Source: Fragum whitleyi (taxonomy: Eukaryota > Mollusca > Bivalvia > Cardiida > Cardiidae). From it: a stretch of 64,000 nt of DNA. The notes beneath the pieces were generated by a model, which was not told the origin of the DNA, did not search any database, and saw only the letters and a program-made list of their open reading frames with translations. The position numbers were made by a program, and so were the translations under genes. The stretch spans positions 55,543,566 through 55,607,565 of the forward strand of contig OX411547.1 in NCBI GenBank assembly GCA_948146395.1. The letters run 5' to 3'. Of this stretch, positions 34,101-37,800 are shown piece after piece. How positions within the stretch are numbered: position 1 is the stretch's first letter; each line of letters opens with the position of its first letter.

Positions 34101-36654
34101 CTTCAAGGGGGAACAGAGCGAATCCTTGCATGACTTGCGCTAGATAGAAACACACCATTTTTTTTAACCCACGATATCTTTGAAAAAAAAACTGTTGTAT
34201 TCATAAAGCATGGTTATAATGAGGAACTCGTCATTGATCAAAAACTTTGAAATTTCATTATTTCTTAGGCATTAGTAATAAGTAAATGCTTTCACTTGAA
34301 ATTAGGACTATTTTATTATAAAAAGAACAATATGCTGCTATAGAGTAAAATAAACTTTTAAATGGGGGAACTTCAAAAACATACTTAGCTCAACTGGCCA
34401 GTGGTCAGAAGAGCTATGGCAACGGAGTGTATCCTGCCATCTGTCTGTCTGTCCATCCATAAATAATTTTATTCGACAAAGTAAACAAATGTCATTGGAT
34501 TTCCTTGAACCAATCACCAGATATTAATAGGGTTATAGTGAGATTCCTTTTGATTATTGAGAAATATCCTTCATTAAACAAGGGAAAGGGGCCTTTTAGA
34601 TTTTCACTCAAAATATTTAGCGTGAAATTGGAATAAATGTACCAGAAAAGTTGGAAAAGGAGCCTTAAAGATAATTGTTGAATTTAAATTTAGGGGAGAT
34701 AAAGGTAGCTTGGTTAATTTCACCATTTCTTTAAAATGATAAAGATTAACTGTTGGAAAATCTTGATGGTCAGTAGAAAATCTCATGCCCTCATGGGCCT
34801 CTTGTTATATCTCTCTTTGCATGCAGCTGAATGCATGAACTTTTTATGCATGTTCAGGTAATCCTTCTAATCTAATCTACATAATATTATATTTCTTTTA
34901 TTATCTCCCTGTGATATCATTAAACATCATTTTCATGTCTTGCAAGGGGCATTTAAGATTAACTGGATTCTGTCTATACAGCTGATTGTCCTTCTGTCCA
35001 TTTGTCTGCAAAAATTTACAAAATAAGATATTTCCAATTTCTTCTTTGTTATTTTGAATTATTTTGTATTCAAAGGGCATGTCTTAGTGAGTTTACTTTT
35101 AAATAAATTGGATTCAGTCAAAAGTTGTTTAGTAGTTATCATTCATGCATGAATATCATTAAGCCAAAGTATAAACATACTTAGCAAAAGTGAACACATT
35201 ATTTTTCATTGTTGGAATGCAAATTCTTTTCAAATTCCAAAATGACGAAATTTTGGTTACTTACTGAAAATATTGAAATCCATTCATGAATGTAGATGAT
35301 ATGCACCTGACATCAGCAAATATTTTGATTGACCTTGGCAGAAACCTTGACCTTGGAAATGTTTGTGTGATACTAGTACTCATCAAATATGTGACCTGTC
35401 ACAAGAAAAGGGACCATCTGTGAACTTCGTAAAAACAATATTTGAAAAATGGATGGTTCTTTTACAGGCCAACCACAGGTCGAATTTTGAAAATTCTATC
35501 ACAGGAAGATTGATTATTCTAGATTCATAAAATTAGTAAAGTGCTATAATTTTCTACCCTGGTCGGTCTGTGCAGTCTGCAAGTCGGACTAGGGTCGACA
35601 CTTTACGCTCTACCCTGATGGCCTTTTTTTTGCATGACAAGTCACATATAGATAACTGTGTCAAGTTACAGTCGATATTGCTCGAGCGACCATGTCTATT
35701 AAGCGACCAATTTTATTAAGCGACCACGATAAAAAGTCCCTTCACCGTAAGCAAAATCTCTGAAAAAGAGGACATTCTTAACGAAAAATAGGTTATTGTT
35801 GAATCTTATGTTGTTGGAATCCATTAGAATCGTCTCAATAAGAAGATTCTAATGGGTTTAAACATCATAGGATTCAGTACGACTTGACCAACAATCTATG
35901 AATGCTATCAAAATGAGCCGTCACATTTATTATAATATTCTGTATTTAGCGACCATTCCCATAAACGACCCCTTTTTGGTGGTCCCTTTAGGTGGTCGCT
36001 TAACACAAGTTTTACTGTATTTTGAAAACCACCATCATTCTACTTGATGAACACTATTGTCATTCAAAAAGTTTGTTGAAATATAGTCAAGGTCATTTCT
36101 CAAGGTCAAATGAAAATTTTGACCTTTACTGGAGCATATCTCCTACATTTATTGACCAATTATAACCAAAGTTTACTGTACAGTCTATCTTGCTCAAGCA
36201 ACCACGTCCACCAAGCCACCATTTTTATTAAGCAACACTTTCAAAATGCCCTTCTTTTAATTACAAAATATCTTAATAAGTAAATATTATTGGTCTGAAA
36301 TATGTTATAATTGAATCCTATGTTTATAACTCATTATTTTTAGTTTTAGCTACATAGGATGATCGAAAAATTCCAAATTACACATATTTAATCAAAATGT
36401 TGTTTCTAATTCAGAAAACAAAATGTGCACTCAGGGACCATACTCTTTAATTACCGCTTTTTCTTGGTCCTACATATAGTCGCTTTATACAAGTTTTACT
36501 GTAAATAAATTCATGATTACATGTGTTAATTACACCACCTCACAAAAGATTTCATTCATTTTTGCAGGACGAGGGCTGGTTGATGGGAAGAAAACTGGAT
36601 GGCTCCCAAGGTGTGTTTCCAGCAAACTTCACCAAGAAAGTGGAAAGAGAATAG
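7066..36654 (+). CDS. Amph: Amphiphysin/BIN1-like gene, 3' part (7 exons, C-terminal SH3)
   Basis: Join of 7066-7163, 15698-15852, 17347-17504, 22173-22329, 24859-25022, 25477-25578 and 36568-36654; about 306 codons plus TAG. Every junction has GT..AG borders and matching phase (2,1,0,1,0,0), and no stop interrupts the frame. Amphiphysins are N-BAR proteins that bend membrane and recruit dynamin in endocytosis and T-tubule formation. Only the linker and SH3 lie here. The linker is acidic and Thr/Ser/Pro-rich, with a polyproline stretch (PETPPPPVPSSLPP) and DLYQVPPPAKP just before the SH3. The SH3 starts at VQATHSY and carries the BIN1-type signature NPEEQDEGWLMG as DPEEQDEGWLMG, then GVFPANF. 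Exon borders inside the SH3 fall where I recall those of vertebrate BIN1. The BAR exons and start codon lie outside the window. No clathrin box (LLDLD-like) is visible in these exons. Amphiphysin versus BIN1 naming is moot in an invertebrate. Confidence 0.87.
7200..7371. mobile_element. MITE-A copy 2, next to an exon
   Basis: Ends TCTTTAGGTAATGGAACC and GGGTCTAATACCTTAG. The palindromic core is TGAGGTTTCCTAATGA with AAGAAACCTCCG. It lies 36 bp downstream of the donor of exon 7066-7163. Confidence 0.7.
7645..7788 (+). mobile_element. SINE body fragment
   Basis: TTTGTCTCCCACCAAGGATG, then TGTGAGAAATACCAATAATCC and the tail AAAACCCCATTCAAACAAAA; an internal stretch and the tRNA head are missing. 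Confidence 0.6.
8324..8400. repeat. Palindrome E copy (GTAAGTGCCTATA type)
   Basis: CTATTGTAAGTGCCTATATA faces TATAGGCACTTACAATAG, with flanks GAGGGATCAGTGC and GCTTACCCCTC. Part of a short foldback family present about ten times (37530, 37650, 37750, 38752, 41735, 53639 and 59340 among others). Confidence 0.7.
8542..9533. mobile_element. Tc1/mariner-like non-autonomous element (992 bp)
   Basis: Left end CGAGGGGTTTTCCAAAAGTC and right end (reverse complement) CAAGGGGTGTTCCAGAAGTT form about 28-bp terminal inverted repeats that run on to GTGGACT. Both are flanked by TA (8540-8541 and 9534-9535). No mariner transposase motif is visible in any frame, so it is a deletion derivative or a decayed copy. 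Confidence 0.7.
9600..9890 (+). mobile_element. Short pearl-like element
   Basis: Starts TTTTTATGCCCCCAAAAGAT with a GGGGGCATA complement, then CTGT/TATC microsatellite, one core unit with three AAGGTCA-type motifs (9792-9830) and the end AACATCTTGTTT. Confidence 0.65.
10390..10617. mobile_element. TTAA-ended MITE with hairpin D core
   Basis: The outer ends TTAACCCTTTCCCAAATA and TTCGGGAAAGGGTTAA are inverted repeats starting with TTAA. The core (10440-10510) is a D-type hairpin: GAAGAAACTGCTG with CAGCAGTTTCTCC. This copy suggests that the isolated D hairpins are cores of this element. Confidence 0.7.
10650..10925 (-). mobile_element. SINE, reverse orientation, with tRNA-like head
   Basis: On the minus strand: head CCTGAGCCATAGCACAGTTT with B-box-like GGTTCTGTGTTCAATGCC, body and tail. 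On the plus strand the body shows CCTAACTATGGATTCTTTGT and TTCATCCTTTCC. Confidence 0.65.
11104..11195. repeat. 46-bp tandem duplication
   Basis: ACTTATGGTTTTAAATCTAG and ACTTATGGTTTTAATTCTAG begin two adjacent 46-bp units that end GGCATATAAACTC and AGCATATAAACTC. Confidence 0.7.
11744..11970. mobile_element. MITE-B copy 3
   Basis: Ends GAGCCTGTGTGTGACATTTC and GAAATGTCATGCACAGGCTT, with the internal palindrome CAGCCTGTGCATCCGCACAG. Confidence 0.75.
12001..12249. mobile_element. MITE-F copy 1 (TTAACCCTTGTCATGCTGA ends)
   Basis: TTAACCCTTGTCATGCTGA and TCAGCATGACAAGGGTTAA are 19-bp perfect terminal inverted repeats starting with TTAA, 249 bp apart overall. The internal palindrome is CTGCACATATGTGCAG. 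Confidence 0.8.
12510..12680 (+). mobile_element. Pearl-like head fragment
   Basis: AATGCCCCTGCATCAGTTGA, a CTGT microsatellite, then AAACTGAACATCTTACTTTA as in the 3489 and 9600 elements. It is cut at 12681 by the start of the next element. Confidence 0.55.
12681..13530 (+). mobile_element. Pearl-like element G copy 1 with about 130-bp tandem units
   Basis: Starts TTTTTAGCTCTCCTGAACAC. Five or more diverged units share AACCTTGTAGACACT, CAACCTGAAAATTGGTCAG and ACTAGGTCACAAGGTCAAAT. Ends GGCCACTATGGCCATCTTGT. The copy at 55024-56062 shares units and the 3' end. Confidence 0.7.
13531..14277. other. Intron stretch without recognised features
   Basis: AT-rich unique-looking sequence inside the 7164-15697 intron. 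No plausible phase-compatible exon pair was found, and the short open frames lack homology I can recognise. Confidence 0.5.
14278..14516. mobile_element. MITE-B copy 4
   Basis: Ends GAGTCTGTGCGAAAGATTTC and GCAAATGTCACACACAGGCT, with the internal palindrome CAGCCTGTGCATCCGCACAG. Confidence 0.75.
15000..15480 (+). mobile_element. Pearl-like fragments
   Basis: TTTTAGCTCAGCAATTTTTG opens it. TCTCTGGTTCTACTGAAGG matches the P-type elements at 45055 and 56063. Then come two units with GATGGATATCAACCAAATTT as in the 49634 element. Confidence 0.55.
15540..15677. mobile_element. MITE-B copy 5, right half, ending at an exon
   Basis: AGAAAGATAAGGTCCAAAAG, then the terminus AAATGTCACACACAGGCTCA. It ends 20 bp before the exon start at 15698. 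The left half is missing. Confidence 0.7.
15698..15852 (+). CDS. Amph: Amphiphysin-like exon: Thr-Ser-Pro linker
   Basis: The exon enters at phase 2 (A completes ATA) and leaves at phase 1 before donor GTAGGT at 15853. It reads DKDIDLNGHNQSSTDIETPS, then the repeat TSPTTSPTTSPTT, then NEPPVVNGDADTSKDSFD. The low-complexity Ser/Thr-Pro repeat suits a disordered, proline-directed-kinase-sensitive linker, as in vertebrate amphiphysins; phosphorylation is inferred. The acceptor has a poor pyrimidine tract (TTATATCAACAG), and a MITE-B copy ends only 20 bp upstream of the exon. Confidence 0.82.
16050..16660 (+). mobile_element. Repeat with GGACAAGT motifs
   Basis: Begins like a pearl head (TATACCCTGCTGAAGGTGGA, cf. 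24610 and 43830). It then holds several GGACAAGT / ACTTGTCC motifs in both orientations between 16305 and 16585. The 213-codon open frame across it is not a recognisable protein. Confidence 0.4.
16909..17330. mobile_element. MITE-F copy 2 interrupted by a SINE, ending at an exon
   Basis: Left end AACCCATGTCATACTGAACT, right end ATTCAGCATGACAAGGTTAA. The SINE at 17036-17224 splits it. The right end is 16 bp from the exon start at 17347. Confidence 0.75.
17036..17224 (+). mobile_element. SINE nested in MITE-F with 14-bp target duplication
   Basis: Flanked by TTCAAGCAGAGTTT at 17022-17035 and 17225-17238. Body GTAGACCTATGTGGGGTAGC, AATACCAGGATTCCATTGTT and the tail ACCCCATTCAAACAAACAAA. Confidence 0.8.
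17347..17504 (+). CDS. Amph: Amphiphysin-like exon: acidic linker
   Basis: The acceptor TTTATATTTGCAG ends at 17346. The exon enters at phase 1 (G+AT = Asp) and the donor AAG|GTAAAG at 17505 gives phase 0. It encodes SAYDNAETKPEPVVDNVKEV and on to SPKVEEK, a disordered Glu/Asp/Lys-rich segment. MITE-F ends 16 bp before the exon, so the pyrimidine tract and probably the branch point abut or lie in transposon DNA. The reading frame stays open far past this donor (see the extension entry). Confidence 0.82.
17505..17810 (+). CDS. Possible alternative 102-codon extension of the preceding exon
   Basis: If the donor at 17505 is skipped, the frame runs open for 306 nt to a second good donor, ACAAGC|GTAAGC, at 17811, again in phase 0. 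The next exon (22173) joins equally well to either donor. The extension starts VKLFTARQTVQSTAF, holds an internal imprecise repeat (NKAVINEGVEV / SKAVINDSVES), a YYQVP motif echoing LYQVPPP in a later exon, and ends DQIWWEKTS. If the second donor is also unused, the frame ends at TGA 17829-17831 and would give a protein without the SH3. Splice use is not proven by sequence alone. Confidence 0.5.
18205..18537. mobile_element. MITE-I copy 1 (TTAAGCGACCA type)
   Basis: Left part CTCTATTAAGCGACCAATTT, internal hairpin CATTAGAATCGTCTC...GACAATTCTAATG and right end GTGGTCACTTAACACAAGTT. Other copies lie at 35668 and 36174. Confidence 0.7.
18737..18992 (+). mobile_element. Pearl-like fragment with CCCCC hairpin head
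   Basis: ACCCCCAGCTACGAAGTAGG with a following G-run forms a head hairpin, then CTGTCC text and AAGGTCAAAGGTCAAGGTGG. A related head is at 48486. Confidence 0.5.
18996..19880 (+). mobile_element. Pearl-like element with two about 340-bp units
   Basis: Head TTATGCTCCCTGAAGGGAGA; (CCGT)n at about 19037 and 19371-19391. Repeated text includes CCACCTATTTCTCCATAA, GGGAAAAGGGGACTTAGGGT and CCTAGTCTAACAGTCAGAAT. Confidence 0.65.
19884..21230 (+). mobile_element. Pearl-like element K, seven about 177-bp units
   Basis: Starts AGCTCGACTATTTGAAGAAT. Unit starts (CTTGGTTAAGTTTTTACGTG) fall near 19946, 20114, 20291, 20467, 20644, 20820 and 20996. Ends with a hairpin and TCCGACAGCTCTTGTTT. Cleanest tandem-core example in the window. 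Confidence 0.75.
22173..22329 (+). CDS. Amph: Amphiphysin-like exon: proline-rich linker
   Basis: The acceptor TTTGTTTGTAG ends at 22172; the exon is phase 0 in and phase 1 out, with donor GTAATT at 22330. It reads VEEVSSDLKAEIIDDKPQV, then NGDVNGKDSEV and PETPPPPVPSSLPPQEEG. The polyproline stretch offers PxxP motifs that could bind an SH3 domain in cis or in partners; that is inference. MITE-L copy 1 starts about 70 bp downstream. Confidence 0.84.
22398..22715. mobile_element. MITE-L copy 1
   Basis: Contains GTCGAGGCTCTGCCGAGAC, GCAAATAGATTATAAG-like text and TGTGATAGCAAAAAATATCA. It is the inverse of 57077-57420, a clean insertion in one arm of the segmental duplication, which supports mobility. 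Confidence 0.65.
22747..24352 (+). mobile_element. Pearl-like element M copy 1
   Basis: Head ATGCTGCTGGAGGCCTACGT, CCGT microsatellite, then about 170-180-bp units with TCAACGCAACTCC, GAAACTTGGTCAATGTTATC, GATGTGCATGAAGGAAGGAT and TGCCTGAGTTATGCCCC. Ends GTGACGATGGCACTCTTGTT. Matches 45838-47250 unit for unit at both ends. Confidence 0.8.
23049..23247 (-). mobile_element. SINE nested in M with 14-bp target duplication
   Basis: TATCACCTCAATTG flanks it at 23035-23048 and 23248-23261. Plus-strand text is the reverse of the SINE body: TTTGAATGGGTTTTACGCCG, ATATCGCGGAGGCCGGAGCA and CACTTTCCTAGCCTCCGAC. Confidence 0.82.
24598..24800 (+). mobile_element. Pearl-like head fragment
   Basis: TATACACCACCTTAGGTGGA (hairpin) and ATATTGGTATCATCTATCTG, then a CTGT microsatellite. 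Ends about 60 bp before the exon at 24859. Confidence 0.5.
24859..25022 (+). CDS. Amph: Amphiphysin-like exon: linker up to SH3 start
   Basis: The acceptor AATTATTTTACAG ends at 24858; phase 1 in, phase 0 out with donor ATT|GTAGGT at 25023. It encodes a Thr/Ser/Gln/Asp-rich stretch (DTTTTDSQKEQSKKSDDNN), then EIPDDDLDLYQVPPPAKP and ASKNYLYI. The final YLYI precedes VQATHSY of the next exon, equivalent to the FMFK-VQAQHDY border that I recall for human BIN1. Confidence 0.88.
25109..25262. mobile_element. MITE-C fragment in the short intron
   Basis: TTTGTGACCTGCCACGCAAA and CCCTAGTCAGACTGTGCG match MITE-C ends and core in rearranged order. Confidence 0.55.
25477..25578 (+). CDS. Amph: Amphiphysin-like exon: N-terminal two thirds of SH3
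   Basis: This 102-nt, phase-0 exon lies between acceptor GTGATTGTAG and donor CAG|GTATTA. It encodes VQATHSYKGEDDDELSFDCN and then EIIYVIEYEDPEEQ: ALYDY-like motif (ATHSY), acidic RT loop (GEDDDELSF) and acidic n-Src side (EYEDPEEQ). The acidic patches match the known amphiphysin preference for Arg-containing dynamin peptides. The intron before it is the shortest of the gene (454 nt) and carries a partial MITE-C. Confidence 0.93.
25723..26003 (+). mobile_element. Full-length tRNA-derived SINE with 12-bp target duplication
   Basis: TTGTCAAGATGA flanks it at 25711-25722 and 26004-26015. The head has an A-box-like ATAGCCCAGTTGG and a B-box-like GGTCCTGGGTTTGATCCCC. Body GTAGACCTATGTGAGATAGC, tail CACTCCATTCAATGAATCAA. 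It is the reference copy for the window. Similarity to bivalve Meta/RUDI-type SINEs is a guess that needs a search. Confidence 0.82.
26050..26296. mobile_element. MITE-N copy 1
   Basis: GACTTGTTTTACTTAACACC opens it and GTAAAACAGGCCCC closes it, with the hairpin GAATCGTCTTCTAAAGACGATTC in the centre (two halves, GAATCGTCTT and AAGACGATTC). Paralog at 40991. Confidence 0.65.
26432..27831. mobile_element. Non-autonomous hAT element, 1400 bp, with 8-bp target duplication
   Basis: The 16-bp terminal inverted repeat CAGTGCTCTCAATAAG is identical at both ends (26432 and, reversed, ending 27831). ATTTTTAC flanks it exactly at 26424-26431 and 27832-27839. CAGTG termini plus an 8-bp duplication are diagnostic of hAT transposons. 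Subterminal ACGTCCG / CGGACGT motifs cluster at 26460-26570. No transposase is recognisable; the longest open frame (26607-26867) is not informative. CpG-rich compared with its surroundings and with perfect duplications, it looks young. Confidence 0.88.
27453..27741. repeat. About 142-bp direct duplication ending in G-runs, inside the hAT element
   Basis: TTTAAGGCTTGGAAGTCGTT through GGAAGGTGTGTG occurs twice back to back, and each copy ends in a run of ten or more G. Confidence 0.8.
28301..28690. repeat. About 190-bp tandem duplication including a pearl head
   Basis: TATTTGTTTACAATGAAATT, AATGCAGAAAAAAA and CATATTGTTTTACCCTTGTC occur in both units (28310 and 28505). Confidence 0.7.
28790..28865. 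repeat. Short palindrome
   Basis: GTAAGTGTATATACA faces TGTATATACACTTAC, within a pearl-like body that continues to TCTTGTTTGAAA at about 28990. Confidence 0.55.
29355..29625. mobile_element. Element O: TIR element full of GAACTAGTTC motifs
   Basis: Ends CCCCTGTGAAAAAGTTCAAG and CTTGAACTTTTTTGCAGGGG are inverted repeats. The inside is almost entirely variants of AGAACTAGTTCTTGAACTTC, about a dozen half-sites in both orientations. Confidence 0.65.
30553..30697. repeat. 145-bp near-perfect palindrome
   Basis: The arm GAGTGTCTTTTTCACAGCGT... is repeated inverted up to 30697 with one mismatch (GGCAC versus TAGCAC partner) over nearly 60 bp. The inner stem is ATAACGCCC / GGGCGTTAT. It would extrude as a single long hairpin. 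Confidence 0.88.
31214..31436. mobile_element. MITE-C copy
   Basis: TGTGACCCGTCACACCAAAA opens it and TTTTGGCGTGACGGGTCACA closes it, a near-perfect terminal inverted repeat. Confidence 0.85.
31451..31733 (+). mobile_element. P-type pearl-like element
   Basis: TTTTTAGCTCAGATGTTTTG head, ATCACCTTGGTGTCGTTGTT, body CTTGAAACATGGCATGTATG and end CATGCAGTGCTCTTGTTTT. Same type as 40083, 45055 and 56063. Confidence 0.65.
31855..32015. mobile_element. MITE-A copy 3
   Basis: TTAAGGTGGTGGACCTATAA and ACTATTACGGGTCTTCTACT ends, with a core of GAGGTTTCCTAATGATTTCA / ATGAAACCTC. Confidence 0.75.
32455..32580. repeat. GAACAACAAAAG palindrome
   Basis: GTGAACAACAAAAGCTATGT faces AACTTTTGTTGTTCAC. Similar pairs lie at 39670-39800 and halves at 53158 and 58866. 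Confidence 0.55.
33170..33245 (-). repeat. tRNA-like SINE head remnant, reverse
   Basis: The minus strand reads TAACTCAGTCAGTAGAGCAC then GGGTTTCATTC, like A and B boxes with expanded spacing. No intact tRNA fold. Confidence 0.45.
33610..33800. mobile_element. MITE-L copy 2, truncated
   Basis: AAATATCCATGTGATAACAT, GGCAAATAGAGGTTATAAG and TTCTGTTAGAAACAT match 57077-57420; the other half is absent. Confidence 0.65.
33968..34040 (+). repeat. tRNA-like SINE head remnant
   Basis: ATATGGTGTAGTAGTTAACA resembles an A box, and a decayed B-box region follows (AGGATTTTGATGTTCAGG). Confidence 0.4.
34388..34806 (+). mobile_element. Pearl-like element, single unit
   Basis: TAGCTCAACTGGCCAGTGGT head hairpin, CTGTCTGTCTGTCCATCC, end CCTCATGGGCCTCTTGTT. 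Confidence 0.65.
35390..35646. mobile_element. MITE-C copy
   Basis: TGTGACCTGTCACAAGAAAA and TTTTTGCATGACAAGTCACA ends; core GTCGGTCTGTGCAGTCTGC. Confidence 0.8.
35668..36021. mobile_element. MITE-I copy 2
   Basis: TACAGTCGATATTGCTCGAG start and GTCGCTTAACACAAGTTTTA with ACTGTA end give TACAGT-type inverted ends. The hairpin CATTAGAATCGTCTC / GAAGATTCTAATG lies inside. Confidence 0.75.
36174..36504. mobile_element. MITE-I copy 3, diverged
   Basis: TACAGTCTATCTTGCTCAAG start and TACAAGTTTTACTGTA end, same layout as copy 2. It lies about 60 bp before the terminal exon. Confidence 0.7.
36568..36654 (+). CDS. Amph: Amphiphysin-like terminal exon: end of SH3 and stop
   Basis: The acceptor TTCATTTTTGCAG ends at 36567. 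The exon reads DEGWLMGRKLDG, SQGVFPANFTKKVERE and stop TAG. It holds the conserved SH3 Trp (GW), the Gly-Val-Phe-Pro strand and the FPANF helix. Compared with human BIN1/AMPH as I remember them, the segment between WLMG and GVFP is about nine residues shorter. The intron before it spans about 11 kb and is full of transposons. Confidence 0.93.
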   Translation, partial: DEGWLMGRKLDGSQGVFPANFTKKVERE

Positions 36655-36693
36655 AATAGGAATAAGAAAAAGACACCGGAATGGAGCTTTCGT

Positions 36694-36699
36694 AATAAA
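36694..36699 (+). terminator. Proximal polyadenylation signal candidate
   Basis: AATAAA lies 40 nt after the stop codon and is followed by a GU-rich stretch (TATGTTGTTAAAGTGTTCAT and TTGTGTTGAT) at about 36714-36740. This would give a very short 3' UTR. Confidence 0.35.
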
Positions 36700-36781
36700 A
36701 AATACTCAAGACTATGTTGTTAAAGTGTTCATCTTGTGTTGATCTGGAGAGTAGAACTAGAGATATTTAGAGTTACTGGTC

Positions 36782-36945
36782 TTAAGGTATTGGAATCGTA
36801 ATAGTTCTGCTACATTTTGGAACTCATTATCTTTCACAATGCTTACCGAGGTTTCCTAATGAAATCATTAGAAAACCTTTGTTAACACTGTAGAAGTTTA
36901 TTACTTCCAAAACATTGCGGAACTACTTAGGGTCCACTACCTTAA
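36782..36945. mobile_element. MITE-A copy 4, 128 bp after the stop codon
   Basis: Complete copy: TTAAGGTATTGGAATCGTAA left, GGGTCCACTACCTTAA right, TTAA at both ends. The core is CCGAGGTTTCCTAATGA with AAAACCTTTG. It lies in the 3' UTR if the AATAAA at 36694 is not the only signal. Confidence 0.82.
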
Positions 36946-37049
36946 ACAGGAAAAATATTAGATTGGTCAGCTTTGAAAGAAGTTTTAGAAAGTAATGCAA
37001 TATATTTTTACTTTTAAAATTAGGCACTGTTTAGGGTCAAAAGCATGTT

Positions 37050-37110
37050 GAGAATTAGAGAAATTGCTGGTTACAAACAATTTCTCTGTTTTGTCAAAAT
37101 GTTTTAATAC
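37050..37110. repeat. Hairpin D copy
   Basis: AGAGAAATTGCTGG faces CAATTTCTCTGTTTT, as in the other D copies. Confidence 0.5.
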
Positions 37111-37529
37111 TGTGAATTGGTGTTTATTAATTATATTTTCTATAGTCTTCCAAAGGATATTTTTAAAATCCTTTTTGTTCATGTCTATTAATTAAGCATT
37201 GAGATTTGATATGTTGTGGCCTCAAAGATCAACTAATTTAATGTAATTTTATTACCTTCAATTTGTTCTACAAATGCTTAATTAGGAAGCAATAGAGATA
37301 GGGTTTGCACTTGTTGATCATATTTCAATGATACGATATAGTATAGTTGATTGTTATTTTTAGAGAACAAAAAAACGCAAAATGGACAAAATCTTTTTGA
37401 AATATAATTGATTTATTGAAAACAGGAAATTTCTTATCATGCATCTGTGAAATAACTATAACTTTGCTTTTAATTGCCATCATGGTTTTAGAAAAAAATG
37501 GCGGCTTAATAAATGACAGTTTTGACGGG

Positions 37530-37800
37530 TAAGCCCAAAACTATTGTAAGTGCCTATATATTTAAAGGCAATAACAATATTTTTGTGCCGACCCCTTAAC
37601 AAGTTATTGTGTACATACATTATTTTGGAGGGGTAAGAGCAAAGCTATTGAATGGCTCAGCGAAAAACAGTTGTAACTCCCTATATTTTTATAGGCATTC
37701 CATCTATTTTGTGCAAAGCCATCAAATTGTAAGTACAGGTACATCATATAAGCAATATCTATAGGCACTTACAATAGTTTTGAACGGACCCTTCAAAGAT
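37530..37800. repeat. Cluster of palindrome E copies
   Basis: Three copies in a row: ATTGTAAGTGCCTATATA (37543), GCGAAAAACAGTTGTAACTC (37660), TAGGCACTTACAATAG (37754). Another follows at 38752-38832. Confidence 0.6.
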
